A stretch of 18,216 bases of DNA from JANRJY01 sp033763735 (GCA_033763735.1 JANRJY010000084.1:1-18216); one strand, 5' to 3'. Shown: positions 1 through 8,494, counted from the stretch's first letter. Notes: generated from the letters alone by a model not told the origin. Numbers and translations are program-made.

Positions 1-3000
1 ACTATGTCTTCTTCAATATCTTGAATAAGTATGGGACCACTGGTAACAAATTCATCATCTTTATTCATGAGCACAAAATCTATTTCGCCGGTTTCCATAT
101 GCCAGTCTTTGTTTTTGTCATTGTCCAGCAATATTTTGTAAAAGACTAATTGTCGCCAATAATCTCCCCCATATACATCTTCGAACGAATCTATTTCCGC
201 ATCAGCACCCGGTTTCGGGGGTTTAAGCTTTTTCTTTGTTTTGTCCGGATCACCGGTTTTATAATCTACTACATTGGCAATTTTGCCTCTGAATTCAATT
301 TTGTCGAGCGCTCCGGACAATGGAATATTTTCAAACACAGATGAAGGGCGATATTCTGTAGTGGTTATTTTGTTCCAAGTATGGACATATTTGTTGTAAT
401 ACTTTGGCAGCAGTATTTCTCCATATTCCATTTTGAGTTTCCATTCAACTTCTGTGAAATGCGACTTGTATTTGTTCATAGATGTCCTGAAATATCCCAA
501 AAACTGGTCTACTGAAGGAAATATTCCTTCCTGCAATTTCATTTGTACAAACAATTTGTTCAAGCATTCGTGAATAGCGTTTCCAAATCCGGCACTGGCC
601 GTACGTGCAGTCGGCACTTGCAATACGTTTTCGTAATAAAACGAAAGTGGACATTTGAGGTACTTGTTCAAATGTGTCACGGATAGTTTGTAGTTTTTGA
701 GTGATTCCTTCACATAATTTGACTCAATTAGTACTGAATCAGGCACTTCATTTGGCTGCAAACTTTGAACGGAATACTGAAGCAAGGTATCATCATCACA
801 GATAATTTTATTTGGAGCTATTTGAAAATGATTCTCAAGTTCAGCCACAAAAGTGGATTTTACAATCGTAGGATTATCTTCGCTTTTGTCCGAGATTTTC
901 ATTCCCGGATATGAAATATACAAATGTTCTTTGGCACGGGTCATGGCCACATAAAACAACCTTCGCTCTTCTTCCTCAGGATTATGCTCTTGATCGGAAT
1001 GTTCTGTATCCAAAAGCGGAAATTTGTACCCTCGGTTCGAAGACTTTTGCTTTTCCCATTTGTCGGCAGTACATCCCAACATAAATACATGCTCAAATTC
1101 AAGCCCTTTTGCGGAGTGTGCAGTAACCAAATTAACACCACTTCCCGGATTACTGATTTTGTTGAGTGGAATGCCTATTTCGCTCTCAATCATTAACTCA
1201 ATTGTATTCACCCAATCCGACAACTGAATATGAGAATTGCGCGATGTTTCTTCTTTAATGTGGTCAAACAATGCAGTAATTGCCTCCAAATACCACATTT
1301 TGTTTTCAAGCTGCATGACATATGCAATAATGCCACCCCTGTACAGTATTTTTTCAAATAATTCTTGTAAGGTTAAGTTTGGCATACTCGATTGCCAAAA
1401 ATTCAAATGATCATTTAATGAGGATAGAGAAGAAGCCCTTTCAAGCCCCAATTGAAGCATTAGACCCTTGTTATCAATGTTTTGTCGAAGCTTACCTGTT
1501 TCTTTTTTGGTATGATATACCAGTTTTTGAATGTCCTTATAATTAACATTAAAGAAAGGGAAATGGAGGATTTCAAATAACAAATCATCAGCAGTGAATG
1601 GCTCTTTTTGCTCAATGCTCAAGTACTTCATTAAAGTAACGATATTCTTGATTAATGGAATATCCAATACATTCACTTTTTGACGGGCATTATAAGGTAT
1701 TTTCCTGTGATCCAGTACTTTGCATATATTATCGATTTGGCTATGATTGCGATATATGATGGCTGTTTCGGACAAATTCGTGCCCGATTTCAATAATTCT
1801 TCAATATGCTTTACAATGCTTGCTTCCTCATGATAGGTATTGTAATATTCCGAAATTGTTACACTATTGAGTGTGCGATTTGATTCGAATAAACTATTGA
1901 TTAATTGATACTTACCATTGGACGAAACAATATTTTTTGTCAACTCTTTAATATGCGATTTTCGAAAAATCGATATTAAATTATGATTGTTGATGATGCG
2001 ATTGTTGTTGGCATCGATAATCACAGCTGAAGCAGTCAAAACTTCTTGAATGGATCGATAATTTTGGGTGAGTACAATGGGTTTGAGAACTGACTTATAT
2101 TTGTGTACAAATGCCTCAATTCGGCTGATTTCAGCTCCTTGAAAACTATATATGGATTGATCATCGTCACCAACCACAAACAAATTGGGATTTTCCCAAA
2201 AATCTGTTAATAGATTCAGTATCGTATTTTGTGATCCATTAGTGTCCTGAAATTCATCAACCAATATGTATAGATATTTTTCCTGATATTGTGCCAGCAG
2301 GTTTTCATTTTGTTGAAAAGCATCTATTACCCAATTGATCATATCATTGAAATCAAAACGATTCATTTGATTCATTAATTGGGTGTAGTTGTCAAATTCA
2401 CCCACTGCTGTAATAAACTTTTCGATATGGTCAGCTTCAATAGCTATTAGCCTTGAGTTGGGATCTCCTTTTTTGATGTTTTTTGATGCATTTGCCTTTT
2501 TGTACTGAAATTCAGGCAATTCCGGCAATATCTTCAAATATTCATTTGCTTTCCGGACCAATTCTGCAATTTCAAAATGCTCTTTCTTAATGGTATCAAA
2601 TAATATTTTCAGTCGTTGCGCCTCGTAATATGAATCGCCTGTGTATCGCTTCAGCACATGATTTTTGGGAAACGAATCAATCATTTTTCGAAACAGCTGA
2701 ACATTTTCGAGTTCAGAAATGGGTTCGAAAGCTGTAAAATGTCCAAAAAAAGTTCGGTTTTCTTTGATAACGGAGTTACAAAACGAATGAAAAGTATGGA
2801 TGTTAACTCTGTAGGCCTCAGGTCCAATAAATTCCTGCAAACGCTTACGCATGGCTACAGTTCCTGCCTCAGTATATGTAAGACACAATATATTTTCAGG
2901 AAATACATCCGTCTGCTCTAATATTTTGCCAATTCGAAGGGAAAGAATTTGAGTTTTGCCTGTACCGGGTCCGGCAATAACCAAAACGACACCTTCTATT

Positions 3001-3077
3001 GAATTAATCGCCTCCAATTGCTCGGTATTGCACTTTGCCAAAGCTTGTTTGTACGAATCCGTAATTATTTTCTTCAT
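1..3077 (-). CDS. UvrD-like SF1 DNA helicase with C-terminal PD-(D/E)XK nuclease domain (partial, C-terminus off the window)
   Basis: An open frame runs without a stop from ATG at 3077 to the left edge (1025 codons plus two bases), so the C-terminus is missing. Superfamily 1 helicase motifs appear in order: Q motif near Q20, Walker A GPGTGKT at 36-42, motif Ia around LTYTEAG, Walker B DEFQD at 274-278, motif III GDDDQSIYSFQGAE from about 303, QNYRS, the late TAHSAKGLEF motif, and motif VI VAMTRAK near 710-716. A RecB/Cas4-like nuclease domain follows: LNKYLKCPLSFYY, H836 in GNAIHE, D925 in ALDKIE, D938 and K940 in VVDYKTG, then a WRQLVFYK motif. By family, such proteins unwind DNA with ATP and cut it, usually in recombination or repair. 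It is divergent from the response-regulator gene. I cannot tell a general repair enzyme from an AddB/AdnA-like partner subunit. Confidence 0.92.
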   Translation of the reverse strand, partial: MKKIITDSYKQALAKCNTEQLEAINSIEGVVLVIAGPGTGKTQILSLRIGKILEQTDVFPENILCLTYTEAGTVAMRKRLQEFIGPEAYRVNIHTFHSFCNSVIKENRTFFGHFTAFEPISELENVQLFRKMIDSFPKNHVLKRYTGDSYYEAQRLKILFDTIKKEHFEIAELVRKANEYLKILPELPEFQYKKANASKNIKKGDPNSRLIAIEADHIEKFITAVGEFDNYTQLMNQMNRFDFNDMINWVIDAFQQNENLLAQYQEKYLYILVDEFQDTNGSQNTILNLLTDFWENPNLFVVGDDDQSIYSFQGAEISRIEAFVHKYKSVLKPIVLTQNYRSIQEVLTASAVIIDANNNRIINNHNLISIFRKSHIKELTKNIVSSNGKYQLINSLFESNRTLNSVTISEYYNTYHEEASIVKHIEELLKSGTNLSETAIIYRNHSQIDNICKVLDHRKIPYNARQKVNVLDIPLIKNIVTLMKYLSIEQKEPFTADDLLFEILHFPFFNVNYKDIQKLVYHTKKETGKLRQNIDNKGLMLQLGLERASSLSSLNDHLNFWQSSMPNLTLQELFEKILYRGGIIAYVMQLENKMWYLEAITALFDHIKEETSRNSHIQLSDWVNTIELMIESEIGIPLNKISNPGSGVNLVTAHSAKGLEFEHVFMLGCTADKWEKQKSSNRGYKFPLLDTEHSDQEHNPEEEERRLFYVAMTRAKEHLYISYPGMKISDKSEDNPTIVKSTFVAELENHFQIAPNKIICDDDTLLQYSVQSLQPNEVPDSVLIESNYVKESLKNYKLSVTHLNKYLKCPLSFYYENVLQVPTARTASAGFGNAIHECLNKLFVQMKLQEGIFPSVDQFLGYFRTSMNKYKSHFTEVEWKLKMEYGEILLPKYYNKYVHTWNKITTTEYRPSSVFENIPLSGALDKIEFRGKIANVVDYKTGDPDKTKKKLKPPKPGADAEIDSFEDVYGGDYWRQLVFYKILLDNDKNKDWHMETGEIDFVLMNKDDEFVTSGPILIQDIEEDI

Positions 3078-3263
3078 TTTTATGAATGATTTGACTACCA
3101 ATTACATTTTAAAATTTAAAAAAGCCTATTCTATTTTTCAGTTTTTTTCTATATTTATCATAGAAAGAGTCCTTAATTTTTATTTCAATCTAAAATAATT
3201 TTTTATTAACATGTTGATTCAAACTTTTTATATACAACTTCCGTTTAACGCAATTAGCTGGAT

Positions 3264-3677
3264 ATGAAACAATTCAAAAACATAATGTTAATTGATGATG
3301 ACCCAATTAACAACTTAATTTCAAGTAAAACTATCCAAATATTTGACCCTGAAGTCAGTATTACAGAATATGACGACCCTTCTGCTGCACTCGAATATTT
3401 AAAAGCACAGTCAAAGGAAAGAAATCAAAATTTACCGGATGTTATTTTTTTAGACATTAATATGCCTGTTATAAATGGATGGAATTTTTTAGAGGAATAT
3501 AAACACTTACTTCAATATTTGAATAAGGATATTGAACTTTTTTTGCTAACATCTTCTACCAATCATAAAGATATGCAAAAGGCAAAAAGTTTTCCTATTA
3601 TCACACATTATATAAGCAAACCTTTAACTATTGAAGGTATTAAGAGTATTGTAAATCTGCATTATCCAAAGAAGTAA
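3264..3677 (+). CDS. Single-domain response regulator (CheY-like receiver)
   Basis: This 137-residue protein is only a receiver domain with no output domain. The acidic pocket is LIDDD (D11-D13), the phosphoacceptor is D64 in FLDINMP, the switch residues are T96/S97 in LLTSS, and the conserved lysine is K119 in YISKPL. It would take a phosphoryl group from a histidine kinase and signal by protein contact, in the cytoplasm. No kinase is encoded nearby, so the partner is unknown. In Bacteroidota, orphan receivers of this type, with an N-rich segment after the aspartates and a WNFLEEY helix, are common; that is family knowledge. It starts with ATG, has 186 bp before it (divergent from the helicase) and ends 91 bp before the methyltransferase, which seems to have its own promoter. 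Confidence 0.9.
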   Translation: MKQFKNIMLIDDDPINNLISSKTIQIFDPEVSITEYDDPSAALEYLKAQSKERNQNLPDVIFLDINMPVINGWNFLEEYKHLLQYLNKDIELFLLTSSTNHKDMQKAKSFPIITHYISKPLTIEGIKSIVNLHYPKK

Positions 3678-3703
3678 ATATATGTTGATACATTTATTTC
3701 TGA

Positions 3704-3738
3704 TTTGCTAAATGCATCCGATTTATTCCATATTTTTG
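3704..3738 (+). promoter_or_regulatory. Putative Bacteroidota promoter for the methyltransferase gene
   Basis: TTTG at 3704-3707 and TATTTTTG at 3731-3738 fit the Bacteroidota -33 (TTG/TTTG) and -7 (TAnnTTTG) elements with 23 bases between them, at the upper end of the usual spacing. Transcription would start near 3745, leaving a leader of about 24 bases. Found by eye only. Confidence 0.45.
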
Positions 3739-3768
3739 TATTAACCCTAATCCTAGAAACATATATAC

Positions 3769-4494
3769 ATGCCTTGGTTTGCCGATTGGTTCAATTCACC
3801 CTATTATCACATTCTTTATAAAGCACATGACGAAATTGAAAGCAAACGATTTATCGTAAATCTTATTGATTATTTAAAACTGCAAAAAGGCGAAAAAGTA
3901 TTGGATTTGGCTTGTGGCAAAGGAAGACATGCCATTTTTTTGCATGCTTTGGGAATGGAAGTTACCGGCATCGACCTCGCTGAAAGAAACATTAAGTTTG
4001 CCAAAAAATTTGAGACCAAAAGGCTGCAATTTATCAAAGGCGATATGAGAGAACATTTTTTTATCAATGCATTCGACTTAGTTGTAAACTTGTTTACCAG
4101 CTTTGGTTATTTCGAGAACGTTGAAGATGATTACAAAACATTGAATGCAGTAAACGGCTCTTTGAAACCCAACGGACTTTTCGTGTTGGATTTTTTTAAT
4201 GCAAATGTGGTTACTCAATCCATACAACCACAAATTATCAAAACGGTAGATGGCATCAATTTTAATATCAGCAAGGAAGTGAAAGATGGATTTATTTTTA
4301 AAGAAATCCGATTTACTGATAATGGAAATGAATATTTCTTCAAAGAAAGAGTAAGGTGTTATACGCTAAATGATTTCAAATTACTTTTTGAAAAATGCGG
4401 ATTCAAACTAGAAAAAACTTTTGGAAACTATTTGTTTGAAGACTTTAATGCTGCTTCCTCCGAAAGGTTAATTATGCTTTGCAGAAAAGTGTAA
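3769..4494 (+). CDS. Class I SAM-dependent methyltransferase
   Basis: The protein has 241 residues. Motif I is VLDLACGKGRH at 44-54. The acidic residue ending strand beta-2 is D69 in VTGIDLAERN, followed by KGDMRE and a VVNLFTSFGYFE segment typical of motif IV/post-IV in the Methyltransf_11/25-like group. The N-terminus (WFADWFNSPYYHILY) resembles a common Bacteroidota subgroup of small, uncharacterised methyltransferases. The methyl acceptor cannot be read from the sequence. It begins at ATG, behind a plausible promoter at 3704-3738. Its stop codon lies one base from the stop of the convergent permease gene, so any transcription terminator must sit inside the neighbouring coding region. Confidence 0.9.
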   Translation: MPWFADWFNSPYYHILYKAHDEIESKRFIVNLIDYLKLQKGEKVLDLACGKGRHAIFLHALGMEVTGIDLAERNIKFAKKFETKRLQFIKGDMREHFFINAFDLVVNLFTSFGYFENVEDDYKTLNAVNGSLKPNGLFVLDFFNANVVTQSIQPQIIKTVDGINFNISKEVKDGFIFKEIRFTDNGNEYFFKERVRCYTLNDFKLLFEKCGFKLEKTFGNYLFEDFNAASSERLIMLCRKV

Positions 4495-4495
4495 A

Positions 4496-6025
4496 CTATA
4501 AAAATTTCAATCTTTTCGTTCTGAAGGCATAAAGGGCATAAATGACGAATCCCAGCACAATCCATATCGAAAATAATATCCAATTATGGACACCCAATTC
4601 GGTCATTAAGTAAATATTCATGAGTACCCCTAATACAGGAATAAGAGACAAATTTTTGACAATGGCATATATCGCAAATATCAAACTTATTAAATAGAAA
4701 AATATTTTTACATAATCTATTGTAAATGAATCATTTGTAACGAAACTAAAAATAACTATTGCCATCAAAGTTAACAACATTGCCAGCATATAATACCGAC
4801 ATTTGATATATGGAATTTTGAATTTTGAATACTTGGGATTGGTTGTATGCTTATTCAATGCCACACCCAGGCATACACAAGCAAAAGCAAACAAAGTGCC
4901 AATGCTGGTCAAATCTATTACTGATTTCAAATCGGCAAACAAAGCCGGAATTCCTACCATCAACCCCATAATTATTGTTGAAAATGAAGGTGTTTTGAAT
5001 TTGGGATGTACTTCACTGAATTTTTTTGGCATTAATCCATCTCTGCTCATGGACATCCATATTCTTGGCTGACCCAATTGATATACCAACATTACGCTGC
5101 TCAATGTTATTATCGATATTAATGACACAAACCCTGAAATAAAATGGAGTTGCTTGGTTTCAAAGACAAAAGCCAAAGGATCGGCTACACCCAAAGTATG
5201 ATATGGCACCATTCCGGTAAGAATGGTTGTAATTAACAAATACAATAAGGTAGAAATTGCCAATGAAGCTATCATTGCTCGAGGCATATCTTTTTGAGGA
5301 TTTCTACATTCTTCAGCAGTAGTTGAAATAGCATCAAACCCAATGTATGCAAAAAATACGGACGACACCCCATATAATACGCCTTGAACACCATTTGGTG
5401 CAAATGGATGCCAATTGTCGGGCTGTACATAAAAGGCCCCTATTCCAATGATTATTAGTATGGTACCTATCTTAAGTAAAACCATAAAATTATTGGCTTT
5501 TTTGGACTCCTCAATTCCGATGTAACAAATGATAGTGACCAAAACTGTAATCAAAAAAGCAGGGTAATTGATTACCAGTGTATTGCCAAACCAATCAAAT
5601 GTGGTTGTAATTTTAATACCAAATCCTTCAGCAAAAGAAACAAAATATGCGCTCCACGAAATAGCCACGGCAATATTGCTAATTGCATATTCCAATATCA
5701 AATTCCAGCCTACCATCCACGCGGCCAATTCACCAAAGCTGACAAAAGAGTATGTATATGCACTTCCTGAAACTGAAGTTGACGAAGCAAATGCTGCATA
5801 ACACAATGCCGAAAGCGCACATGCAATGGCGGTGAACAAAAATAATAAGGTTACTGCCGGTCCTCCTTGTACAACTGCCTGACCTATGGTACTGAAAATA
5901 CCCGCACCTACAATGGCTGCTATTCCCATTCCGGTAAGATCCCAAAACCTGAGCGACTTTTTGAGCCCGGTGTCGGAAGGGGAATTAAAATTTTTTTTGT
6001 TGAAAAAGGTATGGGTAAATTGCAA
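4496..6025 (-). CDS. APC-superfamily amino-acid permease (cationic amino acid transporter-like)
   Basis: This hydrophobic protein of about 509 residues appears to have 12 or more membrane segments. TM1 carries the APC glycine-rich motif GIAAIVGAGIFSTIGQ, and TM6 is FFAYIGFDAISTTAEE, followed by NPQKDMPRAM, which matches the amino acid-polyamine-organocation (APA/CAT) signature. It should import amino acids by proton or ion coupling or exchange them across the inner membrane; the substrate is not predictable. The start is odd. No ATG lies between the upstream in-frame stop (6035-6037) and Met32, which is already at the edge of TM1. TTG at 6025 is therefore the best start and keeps the conserved LKKSLRFWDLTG leader. 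The gene is convergent with the methyltransferase, with one base between stops. Confidence 0.9.
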   Translation of the reverse strand: MQFTHTFFNKKNFNSPSDTGLKKSLRFWDLTGMGIAAIVGAGIFSTIGQAVVQGGPAVTLLFLFTAIACALSALCYAAFASSTSVSGSAYTYSFVSFGELAAWMVGWNLILEYAISNIAVAISWSAYFVSFAEGFGIKITTTFDWFGNTLVINYPAFLITVLVTIICYIGIEESKKANNFMVLLKIGTILIIIGIGAFYVQPDNWHPFAPNGVQGVLYGVSSVFFAYIGFDAISTTAEECRNPQKDMPRAMIASLAISTLLYLLITTILTGMVPYHTLGVADPLAFVFETKQLHFISGFVSLISIITLSSVMLVYQLGQPRIWMSMSRDGLMPKKFSEVHPKFKTPSFSTIIMGLMVGIPALFADLKSVIDLTSIGTLFAFACVCLGVALNKHTTNPKYSKFKIPYIKCRYYMLAMLLTLMAIVIFSFVTNDSFTIDYVKIFFYLISLIFAIYAIVKNLSLIPVLGVLMNIYLMTELGVHNWILFSIWIVLGFVIYALYAFRTKRLKFL

Positions 6026-6111
6026 AGTATATGTTTACTACTAGGTAAATGTAAGAATTTATGAATGTCTATTACAGAAATCAGTAAAATTCTAAATATT
6101 AAATACTAAGC

Positions 6112-6193
6112 TCTAAACAAATTCCAATGCTCAAATTTCAAAAAGTTGAAGTTGTTTAAATATTAGGTTTTTGAAAATTTGAATTTGTTTAGA
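6112..6193. repeat. AT-rich nested palindrome (possible dispersed repeat or stem-loop)
   Basis: TCTAAACAAATTC at 6112-6124 is the exact reverse complement of 6181-6193 (13 bp). Inside it, CAAATTTCAAAAA at 6132-6144 pairs with 6168-6181 apart from one extra base. The result is a long hairpin with a small internal loop and a terminal loop of about 23 bases. It fills most of the 185-bp gap between the Fe-S protein and permease genes, both on the minus strand. It could be a dispersed repeat, or it could act as a weak transcription terminator for the Fe-S gene. Confidence 0.55.
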
Positions 6194-6210
6194 ATTTCGT
6201 TTTTACACCA

Positions 6211-6996
6211 TTATAACTTCATCCCTTTTTCAATATACTCGGCTATGTCCAACACTTTTATTTCATTTTCCTTTTCTTTGTTTTTCACGCCATCACTCAT
6301 CATAACCATGCAAAACGGGCATGCAGTAGCTACATAATTAGCCTGCGTTCCAAGCGCTTCTTCAATGCGTTCAATATTGATGTCCTTGTTTCCTTTTTCC
6401 GGTTCTTTGAACATTTGGGCACCGCCTGCTCCGCAGCACAATCCGTTTTTGCGACTACGTTTCATCTCAACAAGGTCAGCATCCAATACTTCGAGAACCG
6501 AACGAGGTGCATCGTATACTTCGTTGGCTCGTCCTAAGTAACATGAGTCGTGATAGGTGATTTTCTTGCCCTTAAATTCTGATGTATCCGATAATTTGAT
6601 TTTGCCTTCGTTAATCAACTGTTGTATCAATTCCGAATGGTGCAATACTTCATAATTGCCCCCCAATGCGGGATATTCATTTTTGATAGTATTAAAGCAA
6701 TGAGGGCAAGCGGTTACAATTTTTTTGATTTGATAACCATTCAATATTTGAATATTGGACATGGCCTGCATTTGAAACAAAAACTCATTTCCGGCTCTAC
6801 GTGCTGGATCACCCGTGCATGACTCTTCAGTGCCCAATACCGCATAATTGATATTCAGATGATTAAGTATCCTGCAAATTGCAACAGTCACTTTTTTATA
6901 TCTTTCATCAAACGAACCTGCACAACCTACCCAAAAAAGAATATCCGGTTGTTTTCCTTGCGCCACTAGCTCCGAAACCAAAGGTACATTTGCCAT
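6211..6996 (-). CDS. (Fe-S)-binding protein with two cysteine-rich CCG domains (HdrB/GlpC/LutA-like)
   Basis: The protein has 261 residues and two CCG-type repeats. The first has C25 (FWVGCAGS), C60 in the ESCTGDPARR variant of the motif, and CPHC at 97-100. The second has C152 (YHDSCYLGR), CCGAGG at 187-192, and CPFC at 226-229. Domains like these bind a non-cubane [4Fe-4S] cluster or act in thiol/disulfide electron transfer in heterodisulfide reductase, anaerobic glycerol-3-phosphate dehydrogenase and lactate oxidation complexes. There is no signal peptide, so it should be cytoplasmic or on the inner face of the membrane. In many Bacteroidota a larger membrane-bound ferredoxin-type partner lies directly upstream; here there is none, so the electron donor must be encoded elsewhere. 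The product name is firm, the pathway is not. Confidence 0.88.
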   Translation of the reverse strand: MANVPLVSELVAQGKQPDILFWVGCAGSFDERYKKVTVAICRILNHLNINYAVLGTEESCTGDPARRAGNEFLFQMQAMSNIQILNGYQIKKIVTACPHCFNTIKNEYPALGGNYEVLHHSELIQQLINEGKIKLSDTSEFKGKKITYHDSCYLGRANEVYDAPRSVLEVLDADLVEMKRSRKNGLCCGAGGAQMFKEPEKGNKDINIERIEEALGTQANYVATACPFCMVMMSDGVKNKEKENEIKVLDIAEYIEKGMKL

Positions 6997-7108
6997 AATC
7001 TATGTTTTTGAATGTGTACGTGTAATAAAATTACATTGTTCTATAAATTGCTTAAAAAGTTGATATACATAGGGTTGGAAATATAAATATTTAAATTATG
7101 AATTATGA

Positions 7109-7116
7109 CAAATTTA
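7109..7116 (-). promoter_or_regulatory. Putative -7 element (TAnnTTTG) upstream of the Fe-S protein gene
   Basis: On the minus strand the bases read TAAATTTG, an exact match to the Bacteroidota -7 consensus. The leader to the ATG at 6996 would be about 105 bases. I see no good TTG at the -33 distance, so this is a weak call. Confidence 0.3.
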
Positions 7117-7159
7117 ACGTTTGTGTATGACTTTTTTAATAGAAATCATTTTCAAAATA

Positions 7160-7534
7160 CTATTTAAAAAGACCAAGTAATTGACCAATCAGGGAAATAG
7201 ATTCTTTATTAAGAATGATTAAAACACAAAGTAATATTATAAAATAAATTCTCGATTCATTTTTTGATGCTTTAATCTCAGAACTGAGCTTTGAATCAAT
7301 TTTTTCTATTTCCAATAATAATTCAGCTTTTACCAAAGCCAAATCTGATTTTGAAGCCAGTTCTTTACTAAGCTCATCCCGAATTTCTAATTTTTTTTGT
7401 ATGGCGATTTCAACTACTTTTTTTTCGGCTTGTGCAAACGAAAAATCCAATAATGTAGTCACTTTTTCAGCAACTGCTTTTCCAAACTCTTTTTCAAGGG
7501 TAATATAGGTTTCTAATGGAATACTTTGCGCCAT
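7160..7534 (-). CDS. Small coiled-coil protein with C-terminal membrane anchor (DUF1640/CCDC90-like)
   Basis: The protein has 124 residues if it starts at ATG 7534. An upstream TTG (7564) is also open, but a promoter-like TAATTTTG (7553-7560) lies between the two, so I prefer the ATG. Residues from about 15 to 90 are charged and helix-forming with heptad character, including KSDLALVKAELLLEIEK, which resembles the repeated KADL.....ELK pattern of the DUF1640/CCDC90 group. One hydrophobic segment follows near the C-terminus (YFIILLCVLIILN), then a short amphipathic tail. It is probably an oligomeric, tail-anchored inner-membrane protein. The function is unknown and the family link is tentative. 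The CoiA-like nuclease lies 73 bp upstream on the same strand, but the promoter match suggests separate transcription. Confidence 0.72.
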   Translation of the reverse strand: MAQSIPLETYITLEKEFGKAVAEKVTTLLDFSFAQAEKKVVEIAIQKKLEIRDELSKELASKSDLALVKAELLLEIEKIDSKLSSEIKASKNESRIYFIILLCVLIILNKESISLIGQLLGLFK

Positions 7535-7552
7535 ATAATTATATCGTTCTTC

Positions 7553-7560
7553 CAAAATTA
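7553..7560 (-). promoter_or_regulatory. Putative -7 element (TAnnTTTG) for the coiled-coil gene
   Basis: The minus strand reads TAATTTTG, an exact consensus match. Transcription would begin near 7546, about 12 bases before ATG 7534. This argues against the upstream TTG as the start codon. No clear -33 element is visible. Confidence 0.38.
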
Positions 7561-7607
7561 GCAATTAGTTTTAAAAGTAAAAAGTAATAGATATTAATGC
7601 ATTGAAA

Positions 7608-8351
7608 TCAAAAATGATAAGTTAAGTAATTTGTGTAAGGAGAATTACTGATAATTGGGTTTAAAAAGACATTTTGTTTTTGATAATATTCATAATTTCC
7701 ACCATATTTCATTATGAATTTACTTTTATGAATTTGACTGACTTGCCCAAAATTATTACCAATACCTTGTATAACCTTATATAGATTTTCATCGCCAAAA
7801 TCTATAAAAACAGGTCTTTTAGCCTCTTCCCAACTTCTTTTTGGTTTTTTCCATTTAAAATTAAAAAGATTATAATTATGAGCTGTAATTTTGATTTCTG
7901 CCTCAGTGAGATTTCTATTTGGAATGGCGCTATAGTTTGCTAATCCTTTTTTATTGAATTCAAAATTGTGCTTAAATTCACTGCCATTAATTATCCAAAG
8001 CATTTTTTCGCCATAAAATAGCTCTCTTTGTCTAATAATAGGTTTTTGAATTGGAGAATTTTGCAGTTCAATTACCACATTTTCATTTGTCAGTATATCA
8101 GCTATATGTTTCTTATTTTCTTTTTCTATTATGACTTCAATGTTTTCTTCACCAAAAGTCAATTTCCAGTTTAAATGCCATTTTGTTTCTTTTTCATGCC
8201 AAGAATCGCAGCTATCACCTACTTTATGGGCCCAGTGCCAAACATTAATCTCGCCACATTTAGAGTACACCTCACAACCACAAATTGGACATAATCCAAT
8301 GCCTTTAGGACTGGGTTCAACCCTTACACCATTAATATTTGCAAGTAGCAT
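7608..8351 (-). CDS. CoiA-like PD-(D/E)XK nuclease-family protein
   Basis: The protein has 247 residues and starts at ATG 8351. The N-terminus has a putative zinc site (CPICGC at 21-26, then C32), followed by WHWAHK (about 38-43) and a HEKETKWHLNWK helix. The nuclease core follows: D85 in HIADIL, then E95-x-Q97 in VIELQNS, then IIRQRELFY and MLWIING. This order matches the competence protein CoiA family, whose ExQ is a variant PD-(D/E)XK active site. In Streptococcus, CoiA is needed for recombination during transformation; what Bacteroidota members do is not established. The C-terminal 100 residues (about 145-247) look less conserved. No other competence gene is near, so a role in DNA processing or defence is only inference. 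Confidence 0.8.
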   Translation of the reverse strand: MLLANINGVRVEPSPKGIGLCPICGCEVYSKCGEINVWHWAHKVGDSCDSWHEKETKWHLNWKLTFGEENIEVIIEKENKKHIADILTNENVVIELQNSPIQKPIIRQRELFYGEKMLWIINGSEFKHNFEFNKKGLANYSAIPNRNLTEAEIKITAHNYNLFNFKWKKPKRSWEEAKRPVFIDFGDENLYKVIQGIGNNFGQVSQIHKSKFIMKYGGNYEYYQKQNVFLNPIISNSPYTNYLTYHF

Positions 8352-8494
8352 ACTTATAAATGAAAAGAAATTTTTGTAAATAATTCTTGAAACTTAATGG
8401 TATAATCAGTTTGTTTTCAAATTTTCGATAAAATTGATTTAACCTACCCCAACAAATCTCGCTGTTGTATTCAAATATGACATTCTACATTTAT

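Noticed and set aside
924..1196. Plus-strand open frame of 90 codons inside the helicase gene
   Set aside because: It is antisense to the continuous helicase frame, whose motifs on the minus strand are intact here, and the translation shows no family features.
2658..2921. Plus-strand open frame of 87 codons inside the helicase gene
   Set aside because: It is antisense to the N-terminal helicase region and has no recognisable domain.
3678..3703. Possible terminator stem after the response regulator
   Set aside because: Only ATGT/ACAT and scattered A-T pairs can form, which is not convincing in such AT-rich DNA.
7608..8351. Possible transposase or restriction-enzyme assignment for the nuclease
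   Set aside because: The zinc site, HWAHK, D85 and ExQ order fits the CoiA family. No methyltransferase partner or inverted terminal repeats are adjacent.
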